From Prorocentrum cordatum (lineage: Eukaryota > Sar > Dinophyceae > Prorocentrales > Prorocentraceae): a DNA stretch of 64,000 nucleotides. The translations under genes and the position numbers were made by a program. Where the stretch lies: assembly GCA_963575745.1 (NCBI GenBank), contig CAUYUJ010000754.1, positions 25,001 through 89,000 of the forward strand, in the 5' to 3' direction. Each line of letters begins with the position of its first letter. Position 1 is the stretch's first letter. Positions 36,484 through 48,139 of the stretch are shown here, in pieces. The notes under the pieces were generated by a model, which was not told the origin of the DNA, searched no databases, and worked only from the letters and a program-made list of their open reading frames with translations.

Positions 36484-36885
36484 AGGCCCCCGAGAGCGCT
36501 CCGAACCCCTAGAAGCACACCTGAGGACCCTGACCCAAAACCCACACGCACGATGGCGGGACGGGCCGAGGGCCCTTCTATGTAAGGCCCCCGCCGAAAT
36601 GAAAGGGGTCGGCGGATGTGGCGCAAGCTTGTAGACTTCTAACAAGCCCTCTGGCCCAGAATGGGCCCACTGGGCCTTCGTGGAGCCCCTCAGGTTTCTC
36701 AGGCTCTCTCATGCACTCGCCTGCGGTTTCAGTCAGCCTGCAGCGTCGGGCTCACGAAGCCCGACGATGCGGCGACGGGGCGGCGACGGCGGCGACATAG
36801 TCGCAAGACCGACGGCCAGGCCCAGCTCCTTAGACGACAACTGAGATCCCCTGAATGCAAGCACTGCTCAGGGAGTGTGTATGCA
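36484..36885. other. Low-copy spacer
   Basis: Includes CTGGCCCAGAATGGGCCCACTGGGCC (36651-36676), a GGCCCA-rich stretch. No gene recognised. Confidence 0.45.
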
Positions 36886-36889
36886 CATA

Positions 36890-37128
36890 CTTGACATAGA
36901 CACATACATGCATGCACACATACATACATGCATGCATGCATACATACGTACGTACATACATACCGACCGCCTGCCTGCCTGCCTGCCCGCCTGCCTGCCT
37001 GCATACCAACCCACCAACCAACCAACCAACCTACCTACCTACCTACTTACATACATACATTCATACCGACCTGCCTACCTGCTTACCTACACACAAACAC
37101 ATATATATACATATTTATATTTATATAT

Positions 37129-37159
<31 letters not shown>

Positions 37160-37170
37160 TGAGAGAGAGA
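36890..37170 (+). repeat. CATA / CTGC / CCAA / CTAC / GA microsatellite cluster
   Basis: Successive tetranucleotide tracts (CATACATG, CTGCCTGC, ACCAACCA, CTACCTAC), TA-rich DNA, then (GA)n. Confidence 0.95.
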
Positions 37171-37189
37171 GTGAGCGCGATCCACCGCC

Positions 37190-38690
37190 GCCTTACTGTG
37201 GAAAATTCCCACCCTCTTCCTCCGGAACCCACGGGTCCCCCCCCTTCGAAAATCCCAACCGCATGCTGGACCCCCTCCCCTTCCCCCCTGCAACCCCCCC
37301 CCCTAACCCCTTCCCTCCCCCCCCTCCGGAAACCGTAGGGGGTCACTACCGGTTCGAACCCCCCCCACCTCCAAAAAACCAAGGGGGGGTCACTACTGGT
37401 TCGATTCCCTCCCTCTAGAAAACCGGAGGGGAATCACTACCGGTTCGAACCCCCCCCCCACTCACAGCCGGCAAACAACTCCTGGGTCCCCACCGCCGTC
37501 CGCACCACATACTCCACTGCTGTCCCCAGCACCACTGTCCCCAGCACCACTGTCCCCACTGTTCCCACCACCGTTCCCACTGTCCCGTTTTCCCACCACT
37601 GTCCCACTGTCCCCACTGCCCCCACCACTGTTCCCACCACGGTCCCACTCTCCCCACTTTCCCCACGGTCCCCACCACTGTCCCACAGTCCCCAGTCCCC
37701 AGTCCCACTGTCCCACTGACCGCACCGCTGTCCAACTGAGCTGTCCCACTGTTCCCACCACTGCCCCCACTGTCCCCACCACTGTCCCCACTGTACCTCT
37801 GTCCCATTGTCCCACCACCGTCCTCGCCACCGCCCTCACCAGTCCCCACCACCACTGTCACCACCACTGTCCCACTGTCCCCACCACATTCCCACTGTCC
37901 CCACACCACTGTCCCCACCAACACAGTCCCCACCACTGTCCCACAGTCCCCACCAGTGTCCCACTGCCCCCACTGTTCCCACCACTGTTCCCGCTGTTCC
38001 CACCAGTGCCCCAATCAGTGTCTCACTGTCCCCACTCTCCCCACCATTGTCCCACCACGGTCCCACTCTCCCCACTTTCCCCACGGTCAACCACCACTGT
38101 CCCACTGTCCCCACTGTTCCCACCACTGTCCCACTGTCCCCACTGTCCCCGCCGCTGTCCCACTGTGCTGTCCCACTGTCCCCACTGTCCCCACCACTGT
38201 CCCTGTCCCCACCACTCTCCCCACTGTATTACTGTCCACCACCGTCCTCGCCGCCGCCTTCACCACTGTCCCCACCACTACGGTCCCCACCACTGTCCCA
38301 CTGTCCCCACCACTGTCCCTCTGTCTCCTCACCACTTTCCCCACCGCGACCGTCCCCACCACTGTCCGCACCACTGTCCCACTGTCCCCACACCACTGTC
38401 CCCACCACCACCTGCCCCACCACTGTCCCAGTATCCCCACCACTGTCCAACTGTCCCGAAGAGCGGGAATCGTTTGCTGGCGGCGAAGGGGGGGGAGGGG
38501 GGTTCGAGCCGGAAATGACCCCCCAGGTTTTCGAGGGTGGGGGGGGGGCTCGAACCTGTAATGACCTCCCCCCCTTGTCATGATGGACGGGGGGGGGGTC
38601 GAACCGGTAGTGACCCCCCTGGTCTTCGAGGGGGGGGGGGCGGGTTGGGGACCCCCAGTGACCCCCCCCAGGTTTCCCGCCAGCAGCGGT
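37190..38690. mobile_element. Minisatellite bounded by inverted C/G-rich ends
   Basis: Left end (37330-37490) repeats GGGGTCACTACCGGTTCGAA plus a C run two or three times, then AGCCGGCAAACAAC. Right end (38455-38680) has the inverted equivalents: TCGTTTGCTGGCGG, then G-run GGTTCGAGCC, then GTCGAACCGGTAGTGACCCC. The middle is a CCCACTGTCCCCACC minisatellite. Inverted ends around a tandem core suggest a non-autonomous foldback-like unit; no protein is encoded. Confidence 0.6.
37497..38462 (+). repeat. CCCACTGTCCCCACCACTGT minisatellite
   Basis: Units built from CCACTGTCC and CCCACTGTT words, ~6-20 bp period. The open frames (Pro/Ser/His-rich or VGTVGQWW) are artefacts. Confidence 0.93.
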
Positions 38691-38699
38691 AGAACACGC

Positions 38700-39235
38700 T
38701 CATCCGTGTATATATATATATATATATACGCACAGATGCGCAAATATACATGCATGCAGATGAGTGTATGTATGAACTGCACATATACCAAAATATGCAT
38801 ATGTCGATGCGGCAAGGTGTACGCATTGTCTACGTGCATGCACACCTGCATATAATATATAGATATATATATATATACACACGTATACATACACATATAG
38901 CATACGCATGGAAATTCATATGCACAACATATGTCTATAAAACAAGCACATGTACGTACGTGTGCATGTACGGACGCATACCATTATATTTATATATATA
39001 TATACATATGTGTGTGTATGTATCACCGTGTGGGCGTGGCTGTATGTATGCGGGCATATACTTACATTGGCATAAGTGTTTTTGCATACATACGTCACCT
39101 CCTTTCGTCCTTCCGTCCCTCCCTCACTCTCTCTCTCTCTCTCTTTCTCTGTTTGTCTTGTTGTGTTCTCTCGCTATAATTATAAAATATATCATATATG
39201 TGAGGAGATATATATATATATATTAGATATATATT

Positions 39236-39272
<37 letters not shown>

Positions 39273-39303
39273 CATACATACATACATACATACATACATA
39301 CAT

Positions 39304-39386
<83 letters not shown>

Positions 39387-39410
39387 TACATACAGACATA
39401 CAAATAACTA
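38700..39410 (+). repeat. TA / CATA / CT / CAGA microsatellite cluster
   Basis: (TA)n at 38707-38727, 38858-38874, 39205-39267; (CATA)n at 39268-39304; (CAGA)n at 39305-39386, with low-copy ATG/CAT-rich DNA between. Confidence 0.95.
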
Positions 39411-40085
39411 TCCATGTGCTGTTTTTCTTTATGTTACGTGCCCCCTACCCCTCTCGTCGTACATCTGTTTCCCTCTTTCGCGTTCCCCCAATGTGGCCTG
39501 ACTGATTGGCCGCCTCCCTCCTGGGAAACAGTTGGCCCGGCGGTCCTTCGTCGGGGCGCCGCTGCCGCTCGCCAGCGGCACCAACGTCCAGTGGCCGTCC
39601 GCGCCCGGGGGGCTCAGCGCGTCGCAGCCGCGCGCGCCGCAGATGACGGCGCTCATAACGCCGTCCTGGGGGGGGCGAAGAGTGGGAGTCCGGGGTCGGA
39701 AGTATTCGTCGGTTCTCGGCGGTCTCTCCAGTCTCTGGATATTTTCCAACAGTTGTGCTTCGCCGAAGGCGATCCAGGGATGCCGTGATCATTATGAACG
39801 GCCGCGAGAGAGAGCCAAGCAACAACATCGGCTACCGAACGCCATGGACGTCTCCACTCCGTTGGGGGTGGGCGGAATGGCGTGAGCCACTAGGAAATAA
39901 AAAGGTGGTTAGCGAATCCACGTCCGGAAGGATGATGCTGAGAAGCAGAAGTTTTCGGCGAACGCCTTGATGCAACGTGGCCAAAGTAGCGAATATTCTA
40001 TAATTGAGACGCACACAGTTCTGTTTTACATTACTCTGAACCCCCCTTATCCCCCCTGGAGTCGCGCCACATCGGCAGACCAACT
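39411..40085. other. Low-copy spacer, GC-rich part at 39530-39700
   Basis: A plus frame reads APLPLASGTNVQWPSAPGG from ~39556 and LITPSWGGRRVGVRGRKYSS to ~39714. It is protein-like but unrecognised and without start or stop support. Confidence 0.3.
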
Positions 40086-40690
40086 TGAAGACTCCAATTC
40101 TGGGTCAAAGTTGCACTAAGACGCATGGAACATCAAATGCATCGGCCTTCGGGGCCTCCTGGGGTTCCATGAAGGCATCAAAACGACTCAAGATGGCCCG
40201 ACGGCGGCCCACGATGGCCCAAAAAACATCAAGACGGCCACAGGGGGGCCCAAAGGGCAATTCCATAAGCGGCAAACATGGATATTCCATCAGTTGTTGA
40301 CTGATTGTCGAATTCTCGCCTTTTTCAACAGTCGGGGGTCCATGACGGCCCCTGCGCCCTCCAAGCTGGCCCCAAAACGGCCCAGAGGCCCCCAGGGGAG
40401 CTCCGAGACGGCCCACAAGGGCCAGAAGATGATCCATAGAAACCCCTTGAAAAGTCTAAGAGGCCCGCCCCATGAGGACCTAGGAAAACCAAAGAGAATC
40501 TCAAGGCTGTCTCGAGAGACTCCGCACACGGCCCCCGCTGGGGCTTGTCGGCGCAATTACGCCCGAAAGCATCCCGAAAGGCCCCAGACACGGCCCAAGA
40601 GGATCTCGAGAGGCCCCTACGAGCCCCAAAACAAGCCCCGAAGAAGCCTCCAAAGCGGAAGAACGACACGACAGACCCGCGCGGCAAACG
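40086..40690 (+). mobile_element. CCAAGA-family element, copy 5
   Basis: Word arrays flank the core TTGTTGACTGATTGTCGAATTC, CTCGCCTTTTTCAACAGTCG and the GGGGTCCATGACGGCCCC that follows (40292-40352). Same order as 42590-43145. Confidence 0.75.
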
Positions 40691-42590
40691 AGCCACGCGC
40701 GCCAAATAACGCCCACGCCCACGCTCCCAATGCTGTCTTTTTTTCACACAGCGACGACTGCGAGTCTGTCGCGCCAAGGGGGTTGGCGAGCAGGGCGCGG
40801 CAAGCCAGCTTCGCCACGGCGATCGCCATTATGGCGTGCGCTCTGACCTATGGCAAGCAGGGCACTGCAAGCCTGTTTCGTCACGCTGGGAAATTGCCAC
40901 GGCGCGTCGCAGAAGCATTGCACCGCGCCGCGCGCACTGTAGCAACCTCTGCCCCTGCACGGCGCGCAGGTCCACTCTGGCCATTTCCAGATTTTGCATC
41001 GGGACGCTCCCGGCCGCGGGCCAAGCTACATGTCGAACGCGGCGGACTTTTGCGACAACCACACAACAAACCGAAGGCGCGCGTCAAACGCGCCAGGCTT
41101 TGCCGCGAGTCCTCCCCCTGCACGGGGGCAGCATTTTCTCGTCCGGACACTCTGCGCAAGCGGCATCTTTGACGCCCTTGTGCATCTTATAAGAAGTTGC
41201 ATCAAACTGCCCCGCAGGCGCCCTGCATACGCGTACGACATTTGAAAACGCAGGCCCCCGACCAAACGGCGAAACACTGCCTCTGGGGGGCGCGCGCGAC
41301 GCGAGCGACGAGTCCCATGGCCGCTCTTCCTTCGAAATCGTTCACCTCGCTGCGTCTGGATTTTTTCTTTCGCACGGGCTCCTTGCATCGACTGCAGACG
41401 AGCACGCCCTTCTCTTTCGAGCAAACTGGCGCTGCAGCTGCGGCAGCTGCGCCCGAAGCAGAGGCCCGCTTCTGCGGGCAGGACCCCACTGCCAAGCACC
41501 GCCATGGCGTGCTCCGCGGGGCCACTGGTCCTCGCGCCACTGCCCGGAAAGATCCCCGCTCTCTTCCCCGGCGGCAGCCGCCGCACTGGAACGCGGGGCC
41601 CACCAACTGTTTGTACGACTTGGATGCTGCTTTGCTCTCTGACTCGGCCTAAACGGTTTCTGCCTATTCTGTCGCCCTCTCCCTAGCTGCGCGGGAGCGC
41701 AGACGCCACGGGTCAGTCTGATGCCCCTGGCGAAAGAGCATTGGCGAAAAAGGCTGCGCGATGATCAAGTCGCCAGCTCGCCTCGCCCGGCTGATGGGCA
41801 CGTAGCCCGCGGTCCATAGATGCAAGGGGCGTCGTTCGGCCCCACTCCGCACGCCCTGGCGCGCGCCGCCGCCTGCGGGCCACGCGCAGAATCGCGCCGT
41901 CGACCCGAAGGTCAATCTGGCACGCCTCGCGTTGGACGGGCCGGCGCGCCGCGCCTCCTCCTCCCGGAGTCGCGCGGGCGCGGAAGCTTTACCTTCCGCG
42001 AAGCCTCCGTGGAAATGGCACACGTGCTCCGCGCTTCTCTCGCCCTCGCGACGGCTCTTGTTCCTCTCTGCCGTCCGCGCCGCCTCGCCGTGTTTCCTGC
42101 CCTGCTGCTCGAGCACGCCCTCAAGGACCTTGGCGCTGCGTTGTGCCAGCCCCAGACCCTCCTCTGATGCAGCTGCTGATGCTGCTGATGCTGCTGCTGC
42201 TGCTGTTGCTGCTGCTGCCGTCAGATCTGACGCCCTCGCCGGAAGCGGCGCCTGCGCCAGGCGCTACCGCCCGCTCCTGCGGCGGCCAATTCGATCCGTC
42301 GGCGGGCATGCACTCGCCGCCCACATGATGAAAGAGCCAGGGGCCCGTGTGGAAAGAAAATCAATCGCGTGAGCTGTGGAAAACCGTTTTCCACAGATCG
42401 TGGAGCCGAAGCTGCGCGTGATCGATTTCCCACCCCTGCTGATGGAACCATCCTTTCGTGGCATTACGTCGTGAAACTGCTGAATCTGCCGGGTCAGCGG
42501 AGTTACCGGCGTAGTTGTAAAAATCCACGCGCTTCGAACAAAATTGGTCTACTGGTCCTGCCACTGACAATCGCAATCACAACCTTACCC
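40691..42590. other. GC-rich low-copy region
   Basis: About 1.9 kb without simple repeats. Several frames are open for 100-150 codons on both strands (for example plus 41197-41652, minus 41026-41586), none with a motif I recognise. GCTGCT triplets occur near 42170-42215, and a perfect 10-bp inverted repeat with 3-nt loop (CTGTGGAAAA/TTTTCCACAG) at 42374-42396. Confidence 0.45.
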
Positions 42591-43145
42591 ATCATAAGGC
42601 CTTTTGGGCCTCTTGAGGTCCAAGAGGGCCTGAAAACGGCTCAAGATGGACTCCAGAAGGCCCCAGAACGGCTTAAGACAGCCCCACGAAAGCCCAAGAG
42701 GCCCCCTAGGCCCTAGACGCTCAAAAAGGGGGCCCCAAAAAGCTGTTCCGGAGACCAAAAAACATTGATTGTCCTGTGTTTTGAAATATGTCCGCGTTCT
42801 CAACTTTTTCGACTCTCGGGGGCCCATGACGGACGGCCCAAGCAGCCTCCAAGATGGCCCCGACACGGCCCCAGAGGCCCCCAAGAGAGCCCCAGGATGG
42901 CACTAGAGGGCCCCAAGATGCCCCAAAGAGGCCCCCAAAACAGCTCAAGATGCCCCCAAAACGACCGCCGAAGGGGCCAGACGGCGCAAGAGCGCCCCAA
43001 GACGGCCCACGAGGCCCCCAAAAGGCTCCAGGAGGCCCCAAAGAAGCCCCCAAGAAGCCTCCAAGGGCTCCCAACAAGCCTCCAAGAGGACGCAAAAGAA
43101 GCCCCCAAACGGCCCCAAGAAAACCACCAAGACACCCGCGGAATT
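42591..43145 (+). mobile_element. CCAAGA-family element, copy 6
   Basis: Word arrays flank the core AAACATTGATTGTCCTGTG, TCTCAACTTTTTCGACTCTC and GGGGGCCCATGACGGACGGC (42760-42838). The second array is very regular (AGGCCCCCAAAA, CAAGAAGCCCCC). Confidence 0.8.
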
Positions 43146-43946
43146 GCAGACGAATGGCGCACTGTTGCTATGCTCATCGGAATTTGAACTTGGCCTTGCC
43201 TAATGCTGTCACGCGGTGAATGCCCATTGCCCTCGTGGACATTCGTACACTCGTCCCTGCGCTGAACCAGGGAGGGGCGCATCCGCCCCCCGTGGCACTG
43301 GCAGCGCCCAAGGGCGGGCAGAACGACGCGGCAGAACTTCGCGACAGAAGAGCAAGGCAAACCACCCAACGCCCAGTTGTTACGTGCTCCAGACGTGCAA
43401 CTCGCGAAGCAAGAGGAATCGAGAAGAAAGCATACCATCATAAACCTTCACTTTTGACTGTGTGCATGGATCGGCGGGTTCTGTCCATGCCCTTTTTCCG
43501 TCTTCGGATGCATACGGTCTCGCCGATCCACGTGAGAGCAGCAGAGCACACTCACGGGTGCGCCCGCGGAAGGTGCCGCGGTCCTTCACGAGGCTCAGAC
43601 CGCTCGACACGGCGCCGGTGGACTCGTTCTGCCCGATGGCCTTGCCGGCAGATGCTTTGCAGAAGACTCGCCAGGGTGGGAGGGCGGTGGGTATCAGGTG
43701 CGCTGTAAGAGCGGGTGGCGGTATGAGAGGGGTGGGGGCGCATCGTGGCCCGAGGCGTGTGCACGGACGATTGTGGTCCAGAGGGCGTGCCGAAAGAAGA
43801 CGGGGGGGGGCACGATGCCTGGGAGATTCAAGGCCCCAGCCATGGTATCGACACCCGCCTGGTAATCACCCCCCTCTTGGACGCCCCGAAGGTAGTGAGG
43901 GCAAGGATGGTGGGGAAGGACGGATAAACAGACGGAGCAGCAGCAG
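43146..43946. other. Low-copy spacer
   Basis: No recognised gene, although several frames of 60-160 codons are open. The right end abuts the second TIR element. Confidence 0.45.
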
Positions 43947-44109
43947 GAGCGCGTTTCTTTATCATCGGTGATGACGGGCGTCATGGGGGGGGGCACCAGC
44001 CGCGCCCGCGCGCACGACGACGATGAGCGACGAGCGACAAGCGACAAGCGACGATCGACGACGACGACGACGACGACGACGACAACGACGACGCGAGCAG
44101 CATGTGGGT

Positions 44110-44440
44110 GGCGATCTGCCCCACAACGCCTGGGTACACCACAATGCTCGCGTGTACCACAGCGCTTGTGTACACCACAGCGCCTGCGTACACCGCAACA
44201 GCCGTGTGCAACGCAGCGCCTGTGTACACCACAGTGCTTGCGTGTACCACAACGCCGGTGTACACTACAGCGAATGTGTACACCGCAGCAGCCATGTGCA
44301 ACACAGCGCCTATCTACACCACAATGCTTACGTGCACCGCAGGGCCTGTGCACACCACAGCGCCTGTCTACACTACAGCATCCGCGTGCAACGCAGCGCT
44401 GGTGTACACAAGAGTGCCTGCGTGCACAGGACAGGTAGAA
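44110..44440 (+). repeat. 18-bp tandem array, forward (copy 2)
   Basis: TGTACACCACAGCGCCTG-type units. The Cys/His frame (ACVHHS) is stop-free and aligns with that of copy 1. Confidence 0.85.
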
Positions 44441-44714
44441 GGAGCATGTCGGTGAGGATCTGCTGCGGACAGCTAAGCGCCATGCCAGGGAAGTGTTGTT
44501 AATAGAATGCAACGGTTTTCCCTCCTCCCTCCTCCACCTCCGCCTCCTTCTCCTTTTCCCGCTCCTCCTCCTCCTCTTCCTCCTCGTCTTCCTCCTCCTC
44601 GTCGTCCTCCTCCTCCCTGACCCTTCCCCCTGTCGTGCGGGTTGGCACTACAGCGCACGTGCGCGTCTCAGCGTGCACCGCAGAATGGTCTATTCACTGG
44701 TGCCGTGCTGACTG

Positions 44715-44950
44715 CACGCAGGCATTGTGGTGTACACTGGTGCCGTGTTGCACACGGCTGATGTGGTGTGCACAGGTGCTCTGGTGTACACAAGCGCTGT
44801 GGTGCCAGCAGGCACCGTGGCACACACTGGCGCTGTGATGCACGCAGCTGCTGTGGTGTACATAGGCGGTGTGGTGTACACAGACGCTGTGGTGCACGCA
44901 GGAACTATGGTGTACACAGGCATTGCGGTGCAAATCGCCACCGACATGCT
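44715..44950 (-). repeat. 18-bp tandem array, inverted (copy 2)
   Basis: GTGGTGTACACAGGCGCT-type units, reverse complement of the forward array. Confidence 0.85.
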
Positions 44951-45185
44951 GCTGCTACCCGTTCTGGGCGACTCCTAAGCATTCCCAGACCCCGCCGGCG
45001 CGAAACGTGACGTCATCGGCCCCCTCCACCCACCCCAAGATGATTGCCGTCATCGGCCTGGAACTTACAAAAAAACAGGCTCCAGCTGCGTCCGCGCGCA
45101 CGACGACGATGAGCGACGAGCAACGAGCGACGAGCGACGAGCGACGAGCGACGAGCGACAACGACGACGACGACGACGATGCAGA

Positions 45186-45222
<37 letters not shown>

Positions 45223-45383
45223 TGCGGACCAGACTACTACGCGGACACCTACGCGGACACCTATGCGGATCACGATGCGAACGGCGGCAGTGCCCGGAAC
45301 GCACTGGAGGGGGGAGCGTTACGTCATAGGGGGGGGCCGGGGGCCATGACGCCCGTCATGCCCCAAACAATCAAGAAACGGGC

Positions 45384-45722
45384 CTTGCATCCCGAAGGAC
45401 GCGTCGACAAACTCGAGGTTGTGCCGTTGGCAACCGAGTGGACAGTAAGATGCATGCAGGAACAAATCCAGCAAGAAGCGGAGACGGAGCAGGACGAGGG
45501 GGTGCAACAACGGGAGCAAAGAGGAGGAGCAGAAAAGGCGGAGGATGAGGGTAGGACCGGGGATGCAATGGGGACTGGGGGAACCACTACGCAGACGACG
45601 ACGAAGGCTCTGGCTGCAACGGCCGATCCTCCGCGGCGCGGACGCTCGGGACCCAGGACGCGGGCAGCGCCGGCACAGGCGGCAGCGGGCTGCACGGGGA
45701 CGGGGAAGGCACGAGCGCCAGC
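45384..45722. other. Low-copy spacer after TIR copy 2
   Basis: AGGAGGAGC- and GAGGATGAG-like purine-rich sequence, then GC-rich DNA. No gene recognised. Confidence 0.45.
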
Positions 45723-45865
45723 TGTACACCTACGACCTACACCGATCCTGGCAGGCCAATCCTGGGCCCAGGGTTGGTGTATGCGCCCTCCTGGCTTGGG
45801 CAGGGAAGCGTATGCTCTGATCCTGGGCCCAGGATGGGCCTGGCCGGGATCGGTGTAGGTGTACA
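45723..45865. repeat. ~143-bp imperfect palindrome
   Basis: TGTACACCTACG, CTACACCGATCCTGGCAGGC and CAATCCTGGGCCCAGG on the left pair with CCTGGGCCCAGGATGGGCC, GGGATCGGTGTAGGTGTACA on the right; the left arm has ~6 extra bases. Centre near 45794. Confidence 0.85.
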
Positions 45866-45894
45866 TTTGGCGCCCTCCGATCCGGCGCCGGTTT

Positions 45895-45990
45895 CCCTCG
45901 GTCAGAAGCCAGCCAAGTCCAAAGCTGGCCGAGCCCGAAGCCGGCCTCAGGGTCCAAAGCCAGCCAGGTCCGAAGCCGGCTGGCCTCTCC
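45895..45990 (+). repeat. ~24-bp tandem repeat (CCAGCCAAGTCCAAAGCTGG type)
   Basis: GCCAGCCAAGTCCAAAGC, GGCCGAGCCCGAAGCC, GGTCCAAAGCCAGCC and GGTCCGAAGCCGGC recur over ~95 bp. Confidence 0.65.
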
Positions 45991-46089
45991 ATCCATCCCT
46001 CCCTCGTCGTCTCTTCCTCCCTCCCTTTTTTCCCCCCACTCGCCCCATTCTTCCTTCTGCCCCCCCGAGGCCTCACTGGAGGGGCGAAA

Positions 46090-46386
46090 TACAGCCAGGA
46101 GGGGCAAGGGCGCCCAAACGAGGCCGAGCCCGCGGCGTACATCGAGAACTCGTTCGACACCAGGAGCTCGGAGCTGCCGCAGAACAGCGAGGCCACCTGA
46201 GCGACGAAAAGGAACGGGTCTTACGCAAGATGGCATACAGCCATCGTGCAACCATCAGGAACGCATAAGAAGGAAAGAACAGGTTCTTCTGGCCACGGCG
46301 GGCCTAAGTCACAAACAGCTTCCACTTCATAAAGCTGTGGAACGGCCCGAAAGCACGAGCCCCTCCTGAGCCCAAAGTGGTCATTC
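46090..46386 (-). pseudogene. Unrecognised minus-strand coding relic
   Basis: Minus frame from ~46384 reads MTTLGSGGARAFGPFHSFMK then a TAG, then ARRGQKNLFFPSYAFLMVA and WLYAILRKTRS. Near 46215 the match-like sequence changes frame to VAQVASLFCGSSELLVSNEF and SMYAAGSASFG. Hydrophobic and aromatic content is unlike the GC-rich repeat shadows, so I think this is a real, broken coding remnant. No family recognised; other dinoflagellate multicopy proteins would be the first place to look. Confidence 0.3.
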
Positions 46387-46390
46387 CATC

Positions 46391-47165
46391 AGGGTCTTGG
46401 CTGTAGCGACCGTACGCCGCGGCTTAGGCGGGGCGCTAGCGTGGCACACCGCGTGCAGAAGAGAGCACTTACGCGCGACCTTACGCGGGCAGCTTACGCG
46501 CGACTGTCCGCGCAGTCGAACCCGTTTTCCTGCGTCGCTCACCTGGGGGTCCGGGCGCCCAAAGAAGTCGGGCGCTGCCAGGGGCGCCCCTGGAGGACCC
46601 AGGAGGGAGAAGAAGGCGGATGCGGAGGGAAAAAGACAACGAGAACCATGACCCAGACTTCACGCAGAAACGTCGGTGTCGATTTGGTCATCGTCTATAT
46701 TGGTCGTCTTTTACTCGTGGATCATCATCGCGAATCGGCGACGGTCAGCATGGACCATGACCGTGGTAATTGCCGACAAGATCCCGCGACATCTTGGTCA
46801 TGGTCATCGTGTTTCTTCGATTGTGGATGGAGGGAGAGAAGGGAGGAGAGAAGAGGAAGGAAGGAGGAAGGGGGGGCGGGGAGCTGGGCCCGCCTTGAAC
46901 AGGCGCGCGGGCGCTGGCCATGCGATGTGCTCCTCCTGGGCACGGTCAGCGGCACCGTGATCTGCTACAAACGGCACCGTGCACACCGTGCTCACGCCGC
47001 CCAGCTGCTGCTGCTTCTGCTCCGCTGCTGCTCCTTTGCTGTCAATCCTCCTTTGCTGTCAATCCTTTGCTGTCAATCCTCCCCCCTTACCTCCTTACCT
47101 GCCTGCGGATGAAGGGTCCACTGAGGGCCTCCGAAAAGGGGAGGGAAAGAAAAGCCGAGCCGCCT
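46391..47165. other. Low-copy spacer
   Basis: Includes CTTACGCGCGAC-type repeats (46467-46505), a G-run near 46870 and TTTGCTGTCAATCCTCC repeated at 47034-47080. No gene recognised. Confidence 0.45.
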
Positions 47166-47169
47166 CCAT

Positions 47170-47925
47170 CAAGGGAGGTTTGTCAACCCACGACGCGGGC
47201 GCCAGCCCGCCGAGGTCCGCGACAGGAGACGGCTCCGTCACCTGCAAAACAAAAATGGTACACCTCCAAGGGCAAGGAGCCCGCTGCTCCACAGAGTGCT
47301 GGGTCTGGCTCAACAGATGGGCCAAGGAATCTTGATGAGCCTGCTTGGCCTAGGCGGAACGGGCCTTGGCCTCCTCCTGGCGATTTCCCTTGGCCGCTGC
47401 CCCGTAAAGGGTCGGCGCCTGCTTGACCAGGGAAGCTAAAATAGCCAGGAGGGAATCCAGGACCTGGGAGCACAGATTATCAGCCCGGAGCACTTCCCGA
47501 CGTTTCTCCAAAGGAACCTGGGCCAAACGCGCTCCTTCCTCCTCCGCCTTGTCAGCCAATCGATTCGCTTGCCAGTCGATTGGGTCGTAAGCGAACGCTT
47601 GGGCGTGCTCAAAGGAGTTAAATGCGACCTGATCTTGCGAACTGTAAGTGTCCGTTGTCCAACAGCTGCACAAAAATCGGCCCGAAGCTGCCCCGCTCCA
47701 ATGCCCGAAACAACACCCGCATTATATAACACAACTGACTGGCCCAATAGTGCCCTGGGCGGCACGGGTGATAGCATATAAGTATGCTGCCGGGACCGTC
47801 TGCCGATCACCTGGCATGGGACCTAGTCCCCAGGCCAAGTGCTGGGCTCCGCGGAGAATGACAATTATTCACTGCGTGGAGCTCCCCATATGTGCATCTA
47901 CTCGCATGGACCTGTCCGCCGTGAA
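47170..47925 (-). pseudogene. Retrotransposon RNase H fragment, frame-broken
   Basis: On the minus strand, ~47820-47740 reads LGPMPGDRQTVPAAYLYAIT and RAAQGTIGPVSCVI, like the second RNase H region, with Tyr where the metal-binding Glu is expected. After a stop, another frame gives TLTVRKIRSHLT (~47640), and a third gives FAYDPIDWQANRLADKAEEE (~47590-47530), the closing DW.aN.lAD motif. At least two frame changes and a stop make it dead. It resembles the RNase H of the 1-9.7 kb element in plan but is a separate, opposite-strand relic with no RT next to it. Beyond 47500 the frame continues as a helical Ala/Arg-rich tail. Confidence 0.6.
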
Positions 47926-48044
47926 TGTCTAGGCGCAAGAGCTTTCGAATATTAACGGGCTTCAGTTGTGACGGTCTGGACATCAATCTAACTGCGAATG
48001 AATTGGAGTGTGAATGAGCCTCAGTAGTACGAGCGCGTCTCTGT

Positions 48045-48130
48045 GCATGAGCCTGGGGCCTCCTGGGGCCTCCTGAAACCTACTGGGGCTTCCTGGGGTC
48101 TCCAGGAGCCTCTTGGGACCTCCTGGGACC
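48045..48130 (+). repeat. GGCCTCCTG-word array, left block
   Basis: GGGGCCTCCTG-type ~11-bp words; the same array resumes at 48420-48685 after the 53-bp tandem. Confidence 0.85.
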
Positions 48131-48139
48131 TCCTAGGAA

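Larger units (their letters stand above)
43947..45383. mobile_element. TIR foldback-like element, copy 2
   Basis: Same plan as 29509-31478. Left end is GAGCGCGTTTCTTTATCATC then GATGACGGGCGTCAT; right end is GTTACGTCATAG, G-run, CATGACGCCCGTCATG and CAAGAAACG. GAC tracts lie next to GCACGACGACGATGAGCGAC on both sides (44004, 45092). Inside are a forward 18-bp array (44110-44440), a middle block matching copy 1 (AGCATGTNGG to GAATGGTCTATT, 44440-44697) and an inverted 18-bp array (44715-44950). Two independent copies with matching ends and middle make a mobile or duplicated unit likely. Confidence 0.8.

Noticed and set aside
42374-42396. Perfect 10-bp hairpin as terminator or regulatory site
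   Set aside because: No adjacent gene or T-run; hairpin terminators are not expected here.
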